From NCBI GenBank assembly GCA_027482725.1, contig JAIXVT010000298.1, positions 1 to 6,330 on the forward strand: a stretch of DNA of 6,330 nucleotides, given 5' to 3'. The DNA is from Pseudomonadota bacterium (lineage in GTDB: Bacteria; Bdellovibrionota; UBA1018; CAIMNF01). The position numbers were made by a program, and so were the translations under genes. Below are positions 1 to 6,169 of this stretch, in pieces; position 1 is the first letter of the stretch, and each line of letters begins with the position of its first letter. The notes under the pieces are model-generated. The model saw only the letters and a program-made list of their open reading frames with translations. It ran no database searches and was not told the DNA's origin.

Positions 1-50
1 AATCACCCCATAAATTTGATTGAAAGCAGAGGCTCTAGGAAACTAAAAAC

Positions 51-659
51 ATGACGCCTAAAACAGAGAAGTTCTTCATTTTCACTTGGAAAGAACTTAC
101 GGTGTTTTCTCTCTTGTCCATTGTTTCCGCAGGGTTTTTCTTTACCCTGGGTCTCCATTACGGGAAAAAAATTAATGCCCAAGGGATTGCCGTCGAACAG
201 GATCACCACGTCCAACCCGCAGAAGAAGATCTCCCCCCCAAAGAAGTGTTGGAGCAAGCGTCTCAAAATGCACTCGTAGCCACCGAAAAAGCGATCGAAA
301 AAGCGACGAAAGAAGCAATCTTGGACCACAAGGTCAAAGTCGATTCTCCGAAGCAGGTGGATCTTCCGGCAGAAAAACCAAAGGAAAAACCCAAGCCGAT
401 AACCACGGCACCTGTGCATTCGCACGGAGGGTTTGCTCTACAGCTGGGGTCTTTTCCCACTCAAGCCGAAGCCAACACTAAGCAAAAACAATTCGCAAAA
501 AGTTCAGTTAAAACTGAAATCGCCACGGCCAAAGTTCACGGTCAAATCCGCTACCGCATTGTGATTGCGGGGTTTGCCAACAAGCAAGACGCCATCGAGC
601 AAGCAAAGTCGTTGAGACAAAAAAAGAAGATCGATAGCTTTGTTGTGATCAAACTTTAA
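51..659 (+). CDS. Membrane-anchored SPOR-domain protein
   Basis: This 202-residue protein has a short cytoplasmic N-terminus, one hydrophobic segment at about residues 17-37 (ending FTLGLHYGKK), and a low-complexity linker rich in K, E, P and A at about 45-125. A C-terminal SPOR domain covers about 126-202, opening GGFALQLGSF and closing with a VVIKL strand. This is the usual layout of bitopic inner-membrane SPOR proteins. Known for the family: the periplasmic SPOR domain binds denuded peptidoglycan glycan strands, often at the division septum, so a role in cell-wall remodelling or division is likely but not shown here. The start is supported by AGGA at 37-40, ten bases upstream of the ATG. 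cinA follows 15 bases after the stop, so the two are probably cotranscribed. The exact paralogue (FtsN, DamX, DedD or other) cannot be assigned. Confidence 0.9.
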   Translation: MTPKTEKFFIFTWKELTVFSLLSIVSAGFFFTLGLHYGKKINAQGIAVEQDHHVQPAEEDLPPKEVLEQASQNALVATEKAIEKATKEAILDHKVKVDSPKQVDLPAEKPKEKPKPITTAPVHSHGGFALQLGSFPTQAEANTKQKQFAKSSVKTEIATAKVHGQIRYRIVIAGFANKQDAIEQAKSLRQKKKIDSFVVIKL

Positions 660-674
660 GTCATTCTAAAGCGT

Positions 675-1919
675 ATGAAACGCGCAGGACTTTTGTTTGT
701 GGGAGACGAGTTGCTCATCGGTCAGGTTTTAAACTCCAATGCTCAATGGGCAAGTCAAGAACTCGCCAAGATTGGCATTACGGTCGTGAATCATCTCACG
801 GTATCGGATGATGCCCAGTCTATTAGCGACGGATTGGATTACCTTGCGGCTCGTACCGATGTCGTGCTGATTGGTGGGGGTCTTGGGCCGACGCATGATG
901 ATCTGACATTGGAAGTGCTGGCAAAAAAAATGGATATGCCTCTAGAGTTCGATGCCGATTGGATGGGCAAAGTGGAGCAATTTTTTGCCCATCGCAAACG
1001 CCAGATGCCCGCAAACAATCGCAAACAAGCTCTTCTCCTGAAAAACGCTCATCGAATTGATAACGATTGTGGGACTGCCGCAGGTCAAGATTTCACCGTG
1101 GGCCGGGTGCGCTATTTTGTATTCCCCGGTGTTCCCTCTGAAATGAAAAGCATGATGACCCGCTATATTCTTCCCAAACTCAGGGAGGGTTCGACTCAGC
1201 GAATTTTTCAAACGACATTGATTACTACAGGGCTTGGTGAAAGCGCTCTTGCGCAAAAAATTGATGGATTTGTACAAAAGATCAAATCGATTCCGCAGTC
1301 TAAACTTGCTTTTCTACCTGCTGCCACCCAAGTCAGACTCCGTCTACAATGGACAGGCACCGATCAGGACTCTGAGAATTTTGCACAATTGGTGCGCGAG
1401 CTGGAATTGGCTTGTGGAGTGGACCTGGTTTGCACTGAACCCGAAACTTTAGAATCAGTCTTGATCCAGCAATTACGTAGCCAAGGCGCATCCGTTGCTG
1501 TTGCAGAAAGTTGTACGGGAGGGCTGATCGGTCATCGGCTGACCCAGGTTTCCGGGAGTAGTGATGTGTTTTTAGGCGGAGAAATTGTTTACAGTACCGA
1601 GAGTAAAATCCGTAAGCTTGGTCTTAGCCGTGATTTTATAGCGGAAAATGATGTGGTCAGTGAAGCTGTAGCCACAAGGCTGGCCGATGCTGTGCAGGCC
1701 AGATGGGGTGCTACCTACGGTATTGGCATCACGGGCGCTCTTGGTCCCACTGCGGGCGATTCGTCAAAAGAGGTGGGCACCGTTTGTTTTGCCGTAAGTA
1801 GTGTCGATGGGGTGTACGCCAAAACTTTGCACTTGGGCACAGACCGCGCACTGTCAAAGGATAGGGCATCGACCGCGGCATTGGATCTCTTGCGTCGTTG
1901 CTCTATCCTGAAACCATGA
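675..1919 (+). CDS. cinA: CinA family protein (MoCF-like domain plus NMN deamidase-type C-terminal domain)
   Basis: This 414-residue protein has the normal length and both domains of full CinA. The N-terminal molybdopterin-binding-like (COG1058) domain, about 1-250, shows GDELLIGQVLNSN at 10-22, GGLGPTHDDLT at 68-78, NNRKQALL at 114-121 and FPGVPSEM at 150-157. The C-terminal CinA/PncC domain, about 258-414, shows AESCTGG at 277-283 with the conserved Ser279, then VYSTESKIRKLG with Tyr306 and Lys311, and GITGALGP at 351-358. Known for the family: the C-terminal domain deamidates nicotinamide mononucleotide in the pyridine nucleotide cycle, and the N-terminal domain hydrolyses ADP-ribose in characterised members. 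The protein is cytosolic. The competence link implied by the name is not universal. There is no strong Shine-Dalgarno in the 15-base gap after the SPOR gene, so coupling to it is possible. The glycine-rich segment after GP reads TAGDSSKEVGTV, slightly off the usual GGG..KPVGTV. The stop overlaps the next start as ATGA. Confidence 0.95.
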   Translation: MKRAGLLFVGDELLIGQVLNSNAQWASQELAKIGITVVNHLTVSDDAQSISDGLDYLAARTDVVLIGGGLGPTHDDLTLEVLAKKMDMPLEFDADWMGKVEQFFAHRKRQMPANNRKQALLLKNAHRIDNDCGTAAGQDFTVGRVRYFVFPGVPSEMKSMMTRYILPKLREGSTQRIFQTTLITTGLGESALAQKIDGFVQKIKSIPQSKLAFLPAATQVRLRLQWTGTDQDSENFAQLVRELELACGVDLVCTEPETLESVLIQQLRSQGASVAVAESCTGGLIGHRLTQVSGSSDVFLGGEIVYSTESKIRKLGLSRDFIAENDVVSEAVATRLADAVQARWGATYGIGITGALGPTAGDSSKEVGTVCFAVSSVDGVYAKTLHLGTDRALSKDRASTAALDLLRRCSILKP

Positions 1920-2863
1920 GCAAGGTGGTCCTTCTCCCCCAGGGGCAACATTTGTTTTCGGAGGGTGATGAGTCTAAATCCGTTTATCTGATTAAGCGCG
2001 GTGTACTTAGGATCTATAAAACTCGCCAAGGATCTCAGGTTGATATCGAAACATTAAAAGGCGGCCAAATCGTGGGCGAATTGGCCCTTTTTGCCAATCA
2101 ACCTCGGTCTGCATCGGCGCAAGCCCTGTCGGAATGTGAGCTCATTGAAGTTCCCCAAAATTTAATTGAATCGACGCTGGATGAGAATCCCGAATGGTTT
2201 CAGATTTTGGTTCGTACCATGGCCTCAAGGATACGAATGTCGTCCAATAAAATACGGCTATTAGAAAAGCCTACGACAGAGTCGTCTACCGATGCTTTTG
2301 GAAATACCCAAAGCGGTTATCGATTTGTGAGCATCCAGGATCTTTTAAAATACGTTACTGCAAAAATTTGCGGTGATCTGTTGTATGAGAAGGTGGGTCC
2401 CTTGTTGGGCTTAAGCGAGGCTAAGAGTGTGGCGTTCCACGAAGCCTTTCGTAGATTGCCTTCGGATGTGGTCGCGCGTCCCTTTCTAGAGAAATTTGTA
2501 ATTTTTTTATCCGATGAATCTAAAAAAAGTTCGGCCGATCACCGGTTATTGTCCACACGAGGTGTGTTGTGTGCCCACTTTATCGCTCAAAATTTAGCGG
2601 AATCTGCGGGGTCGGAAATTCCGATGCGTTTTAATTTAGGTTCACTATTTCAAAGCTCCGGTAAAGCATTTGCGATACCCCCGTTGAATCTTGCGGAATT
2701 TCAAGAGCTTGTGGATAAAAGATGGATTTCTCCGCTCGAAGAAATTTCTGTCGCAGAAATTTACACTCAAATTAATCCTGTGGAGATCCATTTTATCAGC
2801 CGTGTTCACAAAATCATTGCAGAGTTTGATCGGATCAATGAATCCATTCAGCGTAAAACCTAA
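1916..2863 (+). CDS. Cyclic-nucleotide-binding domain protein with unrecognised C-terminal half
   Basis: The 315-residue reading uses the ATG at 1916, which overlaps the cinA stop (ATGA) and implies translational coupling. A TTG six codons upstream (1898) would lie inside cinA and is less likely. Residues about 5-115 form a Crp/Fnr-type cNMP-binding beta barrel: LFSEGDESKSVYLIKRG (13-29), then the phosphate-binding-cassette stretch GELALFANQPRSASAQA (54-70). This keeps Glu55 and Arg64, which contact ribose and phosphate in CRP-type domains, so nucleotide binding is plausible. A long helix (about 90-117, ILVRTMASRIRMSSNKIRLL) would follow as the C-helix. Residues 135-315 are mostly predicted helical and show no clear Crp helix-turn-helix. 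Segments such as 238-275 (NLGSLFQSSGKAF to LVDKRWI) loosely resemble a winged helix, but this is weak. It may be a cNMP-responsive regulator or a protein-interaction switch. DNA binding is not demonstrated. Confidence 0.85.
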   Translation: MSKVVLLPQGQHLFSEGDESKSVYLIKRGVLRIYKTRQGSQVDIETLKGGQIVGELALFANQPRSASAQALSECELIEVPQNLIESTLDENPEWFQILVRTMASRIRMSSNKIRLLEKPTTESSTDAFGNTQSGYRFVSIQDLLKYVTAKICGDLLYEKVGPLLGLSEAKSVAFHEAFRRLPSDVVARPFLEKFVIFLSDESKKSSADHRLLSTRGVLCAHFIAQNLAESAGSEIPMRFNLGSLFQSSGKAFAIPPLNLAEFQELVDKRWISPLEEISVAEIYTQINPVEIHFISRVHKIIAEFDRINESIQRKT

Positions 2864-2909
2864 AAACACGCGTCCCAAGCCTGGTGTTCTCGCTTCTGTG
2901 CAAATACGG

Positions 2910-3587
2910 TTAAGCTAAAGGTCCGCGATTTTCAATGTAGCCTTCTGCTATCGCATATCGAGTCAAGCCTGCGGTGTCGTGAATCGACAACTTTTTCATC
3001 AGATTTTGCCTATGTTTTTCTACCGTCTTAATACTGATCTCCAAACTATAAGCAATTTGCTTATTCGCCATTCCCTCGGCGATGGCCTGTAGTATCTGCG
3101 CCTCTCGGACGCTCAGTTTCTTAGTTCGTCCACGGTGTTCGCCGCGGAGTTTAGATGGGGTGTCGGATAGTCGTTTTACTTTTTCCAGAATTGTCGGGCA
3201 AAAATATGACTTTCCAAGCGCGATCCTGTGAATAGCATCGATGAGAAAATGCGGAGAACACTGTTTGACCAGATACCCCGATAAATGCAGGTCCATCACC
3301 CTTTCGACATAACCGTCGTCGGCATAGGCCGATAAAATGAGAATTTTCGCAATAGGATTAGACTTGCGGATGATCTTTGCAGCTTCAATTCCATTAAGCC
3401 TGGGGAGGGCGATATCCAGTATTGTGATATCGGGCCTGAGCGCTTCATAAAGGCTTATGGCCTGATAGCCGTTGTCTCCTTCCCCGATCACTTCAATGTC
3501 CGGCTCAAGTTCGAGTAGAGAACGTAGACCTTTGCGTACTAAAATATGGTCTTCAATTAAAACAACTTTTAGTTTTTGAAGTATCAT
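2910..3587 (-). CDS. NarL/FixJ family response regulator
   Basis: This 225-residue regulator has standard architecture. Its receiver domain (about 5-125) has the acidic pair Glu12/Asp13, phosphoacceptor Asp58 in TILD, switch Ser86 in LSA, and Lys108 in LVK. A linker (about 126-155) is followed by a LuxR-type helix-turn-helix (about 156-214, LSVREAQILQAIAEGMANKQ, then ISIKTVEKHRQNLMKKL). All residues needed for phosphorylation are present, so it should be an active transcription factor phosphorylated by the kinase encoded immediately upstream. Its ATG overlaps the kinase stop by four bases (ATGA at 3587-3584). Only a weak GAAGG lies about 15 bases upstream, which favours translational coupling. 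Its targets are unknown. It converges on the cNMP-binding gene, with 46 bases between the stops and no convincing terminator there. No special variant features were seen. Confidence 0.95.
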   Translation of the reverse strand: MILQKLKVVLIEDHILVRKGLRSLLELEPDIEVIGEGDNGYQAISLYEALRPDITILDIALPRLNGIEAAKIIRKSNPIAKILILSAYADDGYVERVMDLHLSGYLVKQCSPHFLIDAIHRIALGKSYFCPTILEKVKRLSDTPSKLRGEHRGRTKKLSVREAQILQAIAEGMANKQIAYSLEISIKTVEKHRQNLMKKLSIHDTAGLTRYAIAEGYIENRGPLA

Positions 3588-4384
3588 TTTTTTTGAATTA
3601 AACCTTCCATGTGGATTTTTGCCTGAATCAATGTTCCGTGCTCGGGTGAGGAAGAGATTCTCATGCTTCCTCCCAGCATATTCACTCTTTCGCGCATCCC
3701 AATAAGGCCCAAGCGTTCTGGACTCCGCTGTTGCTCTTGTTTTTTAACATTGAATGAAACGCCGTTATCTTGAATGGACAACGATACGATACTGTTTTTG
3801 GCACTCACGGAAACAGATACCTTTGTGGCATGTGCATGCTTCGTAATGTTGTTTAGGGCCTCTTGTAAAACCCGGAACAGGACAATTCGTGTGACCTCTG
3901 TGGGTTCCTTAAATCGGTTCGACCGCACAATAACCGGAATTTGTGTTTGTTTGGTAAATGCTTTGGCATGTGCTCTCAGGGCGGCAAGCAAGCCTAAACC
4001 ATCTAAGGCAATGGGCCGCAATTCTCTTGCGAATCGATGGACCAAATCAACCGATTTTTCGACTAAATTTTGGGTATTTTTGATCTTATTCTGAATGAGT
4101 TCTGAGCCTTTGGCCGCTTCCTTGCCTAAAACCGCCAGCTCAAGATTGATTGCCGTCAGCATTTGTGCAATTTCATCATGTAGTTCGTGGCTGAGTTGTT
4201 TCCTATCGAACTCGTTTTGTTTGAACAGGTAGCGATAGGCAATTTTTGATTTAGTCCGCTCTAATTCGAAGGATTGGATAAGGGCGCGTTGACTGCGCTG
4301 TAGAGAGATCACTTTCTTTTGGGCTAAATCCAATTTTCGTTTAAGATTCACCTCATTTTTGGTTGATGTTTTTTGCTTTTCCAT
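3584..4384 (-). CDS. Soluble NarX/DegS-type sensor histidine kinase without a recognisable sensor domain
   Basis: This 266-residue protein starts with a charged, helical, probably coiled-coil region (about 1-60). A HisKA_3 dimerisation/phosphotransfer domain follows (about 60-130), with LSHELHDEIAQ at 64-74, where His69 in ELHD is the expected phosphoacceptor. Next is a HATPase_c domain (about 160-258) with an N box around 174-184 (QEALNNITKHA), DNG at 206-208 and GLIGMRERV at 226-234. No transmembrane segment, PAS, GAF or periplasmic domain is visible, so it is predicted to be cytosolic and to sense an internal cue or an interacting protein. It sits directly upstream of its cognate NarL-type regulator and overlaps it by ATGA. 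The ribosome site is poor: GGAAAG lies about 13 bases before the ATG. Its promoter would lie in 4385-4461, which contains an 8-base direct repeat and two palindromes. Confidence 0.93.
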   Translation of the reverse strand: MEKQKTSTKNEVNLKRKLDLAQKKVISLQRSQRALIQSFELERTKSKIAYRYLFKQNEFDRKQLSHELHDEIAQMLTAINLELAVLGKEAAKGSELIQNKIKNTQNLVEKSVDLVHRFARELRPIALDGLGLLAALRAHAKAFTKQTQIPVIVRSNRFKEPTEVTRIVLFRVLQEALNNITKHAHATKVSVSVSAKNSIVSLSIQDNGVSFNVKKQEQQRSPERLGLIGMRERVNMLGGSMRISSSPEHGTLIQAKIHMEGLIQKK

Positions 4385-4411
4385 GAATAAAAAATTCTTT
4401 CCAGACTCATG

Positions 4412-4458
4412 AACCTTAAGGGATAAACAGGCCTACAACAATGGGGTTTAAACCTTAA
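4412..4458. repeat. Direct repeat AACCTTAA with two adjoining palindromes upstream of the kinase gene
   Basis: AACCTTAA occurs at 4412-4419 and 4451-4458, 39 bases apart. The first copy is part of the palindrome CCTTAAGG (4414-4421). The second abuts the palindrome GGTTTAAACC (4445-4454). The repeat lies 28-74 bases upstream of the kinase start, where a promoter and operator would be expected. A role as a binding site, possibly for autoregulation by the NarL-type regulator, is inference. Short AT-rich repeats like this can arise by chance. Confidence 0.35.
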
Positions 4459-4461
4459 TAC

Positions 4462-4513
4462 AAAAAAACCGTGGTCAGCAAAACTTGGTGTGCGTAGTAG
4501 TGCTGACCACGGT
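4462..4513 (-). terminator. Intrinsic terminator of the stress-type operon
   Basis: A perfect 13-base inverted repeat (ACCGTGGTCAGCA at 4468-4480, TGCTGACCACGGT at 4501-4513) encloses a 20-base loop. Read on the minus strand, the hairpin is followed directly by a run of seven T residues (4468-4462). This fits a Rho-independent terminator for the operon ending at 4568. On the plus strand no T tract follows, so it is probably one-directional. It also separates the operon from the kinase gene downstream. The loop is longer than usual. Confidence 0.85.
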
Positions 4514-4517
4514 CTAT

Positions 4518-4552
4518 AAGAGGCTCACGCTGTTATGGCGCTTATGCCTCTT
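4518..4552 (-). other. Small inverted repeat in the operon 3' untranslated region
   Basis: AAGAGGC (4518-4524) and GCCTCTT (4546-4552) could pair into a 7-base stem with a 21-base loop. It lies between the stop of the DUF883-like gene and the terminator. It may add 3'-end stability to the mRNA or be chance. There is no T tract after it. Confidence 0.3.
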
Positions 4553-4567
4553 GATCGAGTCTTCGCC

Positions 4568-4852
4568 CTAATGTTGGGGCTTGTTCTCGGATCTCGGACT
4601 ATGCTGTTTTCCCGGACTAACCAGTCGGGAAATCATCAATCCGGCGGTTAATGCCATTGCAACGGCAATTACTGGGTTCTCTTTAATGAGATTGAATGTG
4701 CGCGATGCAAATTTACTCACTTTCTCGCCGGACTTCATGGATTCTTCAATTTCGTTTTCAGCGAAACTTCCCATCGCTTTCACTTTTGGAATAAATTCGT
4801 TGGCAACGCCATTGATCTTGTGGTTGAGGTTTTGGTTAAGTTCTTGGTTCAT
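4568..4852 (-). CDS. DUF883 (ElaB/YqjD-like) small membrane-anchored protein
   Basis: This 94-residue protein has a charged helical N-terminal region (about 1-57) and then a single hydrophobic C-terminal segment (about 60-77, ENPVIAVAMALTAGLMISRL). A short polar tail follows that is rich in S, K, H and R. The arrangement of a helix, then a K/E-N-P junction, then an Ala/Gly/Leu-rich membrane helix ending in SR, matches the DUF883 / ElaB-YqjD family. Known for the family: E. coli members are stationary-phase, inner-membrane, tail-anchored proteins, and YqjD binds ribosomes. The tail after the membrane segment is longer than in ElaB, and overall similarity is modest, so the assignment rests mainly on layout. 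AAGGAA (4864-4859), six bases before the ATG, supports the start. It overlaps the upstream coiled-coil gene by 17 bases and is the last gene of the operon, followed by the 4513-4462 terminator. Confidence 0.75.
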   Translation of the reverse strand: MNQELNQNLNHKINGVANEFIPKVKAMGSFAENEIEESMKSGEKVSKFASRTFNLIKENPVIAVAMALTAGLMISRLVSPGKQHSPRSENKPQH

Positions 4853-5207
4853 ATGTTTTTCCTTTTTTATCTTGTTGTTTTTTTCCTTCGATTGAATCTA
4901 TTAAAAGACTCATCTCATCCCATATGGATTGAGCATCCTCTTTCATAGATTCAAACCCTTTTTCTCCTGCTTTTCGCATCTCGCCGATTTTCTCTTTCAG
5001 CTCAGATTCTTTTATTTTAAAAGCTTCAAGCTGATCGTTTAAATCGGATTTGATGTCTTCAGCCTCTTTATAGAGGGACTCCCGAATGTCCTTCACTCGA
5101 GATGTCCAGCTCTTGAGACTAGATGTGAACTTCCCTAAAAAATCGTCTAGTGCAGATTCTTTGGGACTACTGTTTATCCAGGTCATTTGTCCGTACATAG
5201 GGATCAT
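4836..5207 (-). CDS. Small charged, helical/coiled-coil protein of unknown family
   Basis: This 123-residue protein is not recognised. There is no signal peptide or membrane segment. After a short N-terminus (MIPMYGQMTW), nearly the whole chain from about residue 17 to 108 is rich in K, E, D, S and L with heptad-like spacing (for example DIRESLYKEAEDIKSDLNDQ at 40-59). This predicts one or two long amphipathic or coiled-coil helices, ending in a Lys-rich tail (GKKQQDKKGK). It could scaffold the DUF883 partner or bind membrane or nucleic acid, but that is speculation. The gene looks real: a strong AAGGAG (5220-5215) lies seven bases before the ATG and spans the stop of the preceding gene. It sits in a tight operon, four bases after the OmpA-like gene and overlapping the DUF883-like gene by 17 bases. 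A Met at residue 4 is a less well placed alternative start. Confidence 0.8.
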   Translation of the reverse strand: MIPMYGQMTWINSSPKESALDDFLGKFTSSLKSWTSRVKDIRESLYKEAEDIKSDLNDQLEAFKIKESELKEKIGEMRKAGEKGFESMKEDAQSIWDEMSLLIDSIEGKKQQDKKGKTYEPRT

Positions 5208-5211
5208 GGGG

Positions 5212-5769
5212 TTACTCCTTTTGCTTTACTATAGAAACAACGACGGCCACTGACGGCTTCCCGCTGTCCCTGAATACCCGAAACTCTTCTTGAGACATCG
5301 GTGCATCCGCCCCCCGTTGGATTTCGCTCTTCAGTAGCGCATCGTCTGACTCAAACATCCTTCCCAGCCATGTAGAGCGTTCCGCCATGTTATGGAGCAC
5401 GACATCTGCTGATTTTTTGGGTCTTTGGATGAATTCCCGAATCGTATCCCCCCGGCGTCCCGCTAAATTGCGGTCGGCCGCAGAGAGTTCGCTTTTTCCA
5501 AGGGAAATCGGGTTATCAGACCAGGATGCGATCTGAAGCTCATCGACATTCATTCCCTTTAGCTTTCGGTCGAGAAAATATTTGAGACGTTCTTTCTCGT
5601 CAGATCTGAGATTAGAACTACCTTCATCAAATCGTACAATGAGCGTTGGTCCCACTTGTAGGCGTTCCTGTTTAGCTGCTTGCGCGATGCTAAAAGGGAT
5701 CATCCCGACAAATACAAAAACAAAGAGTGTTCTGCTTTTTTTTTCGATACTAGGATTGAGGTAATTCAT
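5212..5769 (-). CDS. Exported, degenerate OmpA-like (possible peptidoglycan-binding) protein
   Basis: This 185-residue protein has a Sec signal peptide: basic stretch EKKSR (9-13), hydrophobic core LFVFVFVGMIPFSI (15-28), and a likely signal peptidase I site after AQA (29-31). There is no lipobox cysteine. The mature part resembles a diverged OmpA C-terminal domain. RFDEGSSNLRSDEKERL (46-62) matches the FxxGSxxL opening. IASWSDNPI (80-88) replaces the usual GHTD but keeps Asp85, and LAGRRGDTI (102-110) matches the LSxRRAxxV signature with Arg106. In OmpA-type domains the equivalent Asp and Arg bind diaminopimelate, so peptidoglycan binding is plausible. The C-terminal segment (about 125-181) is unusual and ends in a hydrophobic strand, SVAVVVSIV. 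The ribosome site AGGAAG (5783-5778) is eight bases before the ATG. The start overlaps the CsbD-like gene by 20 bases. The OmpA call is by motif only. Confidence 0.75.
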   Translation of the reverse strand: MNYLNPSIEKKSRTLFVFVFVGMIPFSIAQAAKQERLQVGPTLIVRFDEGSSNLRSDEKERLKYFLDRKLKGMNVDELQIASWSDNPISLGKSELSAADRNLAGRRGDTIREFIQRPKKSADVVLHNMAERSTWLGRMFESDDALLKSEIQRGADAPMSQEEFRVFRDSGKPSVAVVVSIVKQKE

Positions 5770-6025
5770 TTTTTGTACTTCCTAAATTCCCGTAGTTTTT
5801 CAAAAATAGAGCACTTTCGGTTTGGGCTTTATCTTCAGAGAATGACAAAGATCGCTTGAGTTGAGCGGCCAAGGATTGAGTGTTTCCTTTGAGCGTGTCG
5901 ATTTCTGCGTCTTTTAGGCTGGGCCACTTCGCTTTTAGGTCAGCGCGAAATTTTTTCCAATTTTGCTCTGAATTTGTCGAATTGGCTTCGGCAGAGGTTC
6001 CATTTTTAGTGTTATTCGATTCCAT
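5750..6025 (-). CDS. CsbD-like (YjbJ-type) stress protein
   Basis: This 91-residue protein has a polar, Asn/Ser/Thr-rich N-terminal extension (1-20) and then a CsbD-type domain at about 22-76. The markers are NWKKFRADLKAKWPSL, DAEIDTLKGNTQSLAAQL, and SFSEDKAQTESALFL. These line up in order with the E. coli YjbJ pattern NWKQFKG..K..WG.L, then D.....G....L.G.., then ..D.AE..... Known for the family: small, abundant, soluble proteins induced by general stress or stationary phase, with molecular function unresolved. The start is supported by GAGGAG (6040-6035), nine bases upstream. It is the first gene of the four-gene minus-strand operon, and its 3' end overlaps the OmpA-like gene by 20 bases. 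A GC-rich hairpin (6064-6047) lies just before the ribosome site and may affect initiation or mRNA stability. Confidence 0.8.
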   Translation of the reverse strand: MESNNTKNGTSAEANSTNSEQNWKKFRADLKAKWPSLKDAEIDTLKGNTQSLAAQLKRSLSFSEDKAQTESALFLKNYGNLGSTKNELPQS

Positions 6026-6046
6026 TTTCTATTTCTCCTCATTTCC

Positions 6047-6064
6047 CTCGGGAGATTTCCCGAG
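6047..6064 (-). promoter_or_regulatory. Hairpin in the 5' leader of the CsbD-like operon
   Basis: CTCGGGA (6047-6053) and TCCCGAG (6058-6064) form a perfect 7-base stem with a 4-base loop. It ends seven bases from the GAGGAG ribosome site of the CsbD-like gene. If transcribed in the operon leader it could stabilise the mRNA or modulate initiation. No T run follows on the minus strand, so it is not a terminator. Confidence 0.45.
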
Positions 6065-6088
6065 AGACGACGGTTAGGTCTGTAATAC

Positions 6089-6117
6089 GTTTTATTTTTA
6101 AAAGTGTGTGAGGTCGA
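6089..6117 (-). promoter_or_regulatory. Weak sigma70-like promoter candidate for the CsbD-like operon
   Basis: On the minus strand, TCGACC (6117-6112) and TAAAAC (6094-6089) are 17 bases apart. Each matches four of six consensus positions. Transcription would start about 55-60 bases before the CsbD-like ATG. It is adjacent to the hairpin at 6120-6146. The match is weak and could be chance. Confidence 0.2.
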
Positions 6118-6119
6118 TC

Positions 6120-6146
6120 CGGTATTAACCCCTCGGGGGTTTACCG
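6120..6146. promoter_or_regulatory. Long inverted repeat between the divergent operons
   Basis: CGGTA (6120-6124) pairs with TACCG (6142-6146), and AACCCC (6127-6132) pairs with GGGGTT (6136-6141). This gives 11 base pairs with a TT bulge and a TCG loop. It sits roughly in the middle of the divergent intergenic region (6026-6215). No T tract follows on either strand, so an operator or an insulating/regulatory hairpin is more likely than a terminator. Which protein would bind is unknown. Confidence 0.45.
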
Positions 6147-6169
6147 TATCGTATCGATCTGAAGGCTTA

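Noticed and set aside
1..54. Frame 1 is open from the window edge and stops at 52-54, overlapping the SPOR start as ATGA
   Set aside because: Only 17 codons are visible and the peptide is not recognisable. The other two frames also stop within 25 bases, so it cannot be told which, if any, is the end of an upstream gene.
1898..1915. TTG start giving a six-residue longer cNMP-binding protein
   Set aside because: It would lie within cinA. The ATG at 1916 forms a standard ATGA coupling overlap and gives a normal start to the cNMP domain.
1715..2029. 104-codon minus-strand open frame across the cinA/cNMP gene junction
   Set aside because: It is antisense to two well-supported coding regions and has no recognisable domain.
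2864..2909. Possible bidirectional terminator between the converging genes
   Set aside because: Only a 5-base AACAC/GTGTT pairing was found (2865-2869 with 2884-2888) and there is no T tract.
3774..4094. 106-codon plus-strand open frame opposite the kinase gene
   Set aside because: It is antisense to the well-supported HATPase and HisKA_3 coding region, with no ribosome site or recognisable domain.
4581..4895. 104-codon plus-strand open frame rich in hydrophobic residues
   Set aside because: It is the antisense shadow of the DUF883-like gene. Its hydrophobicity reflects the complement of a charged helical protein.
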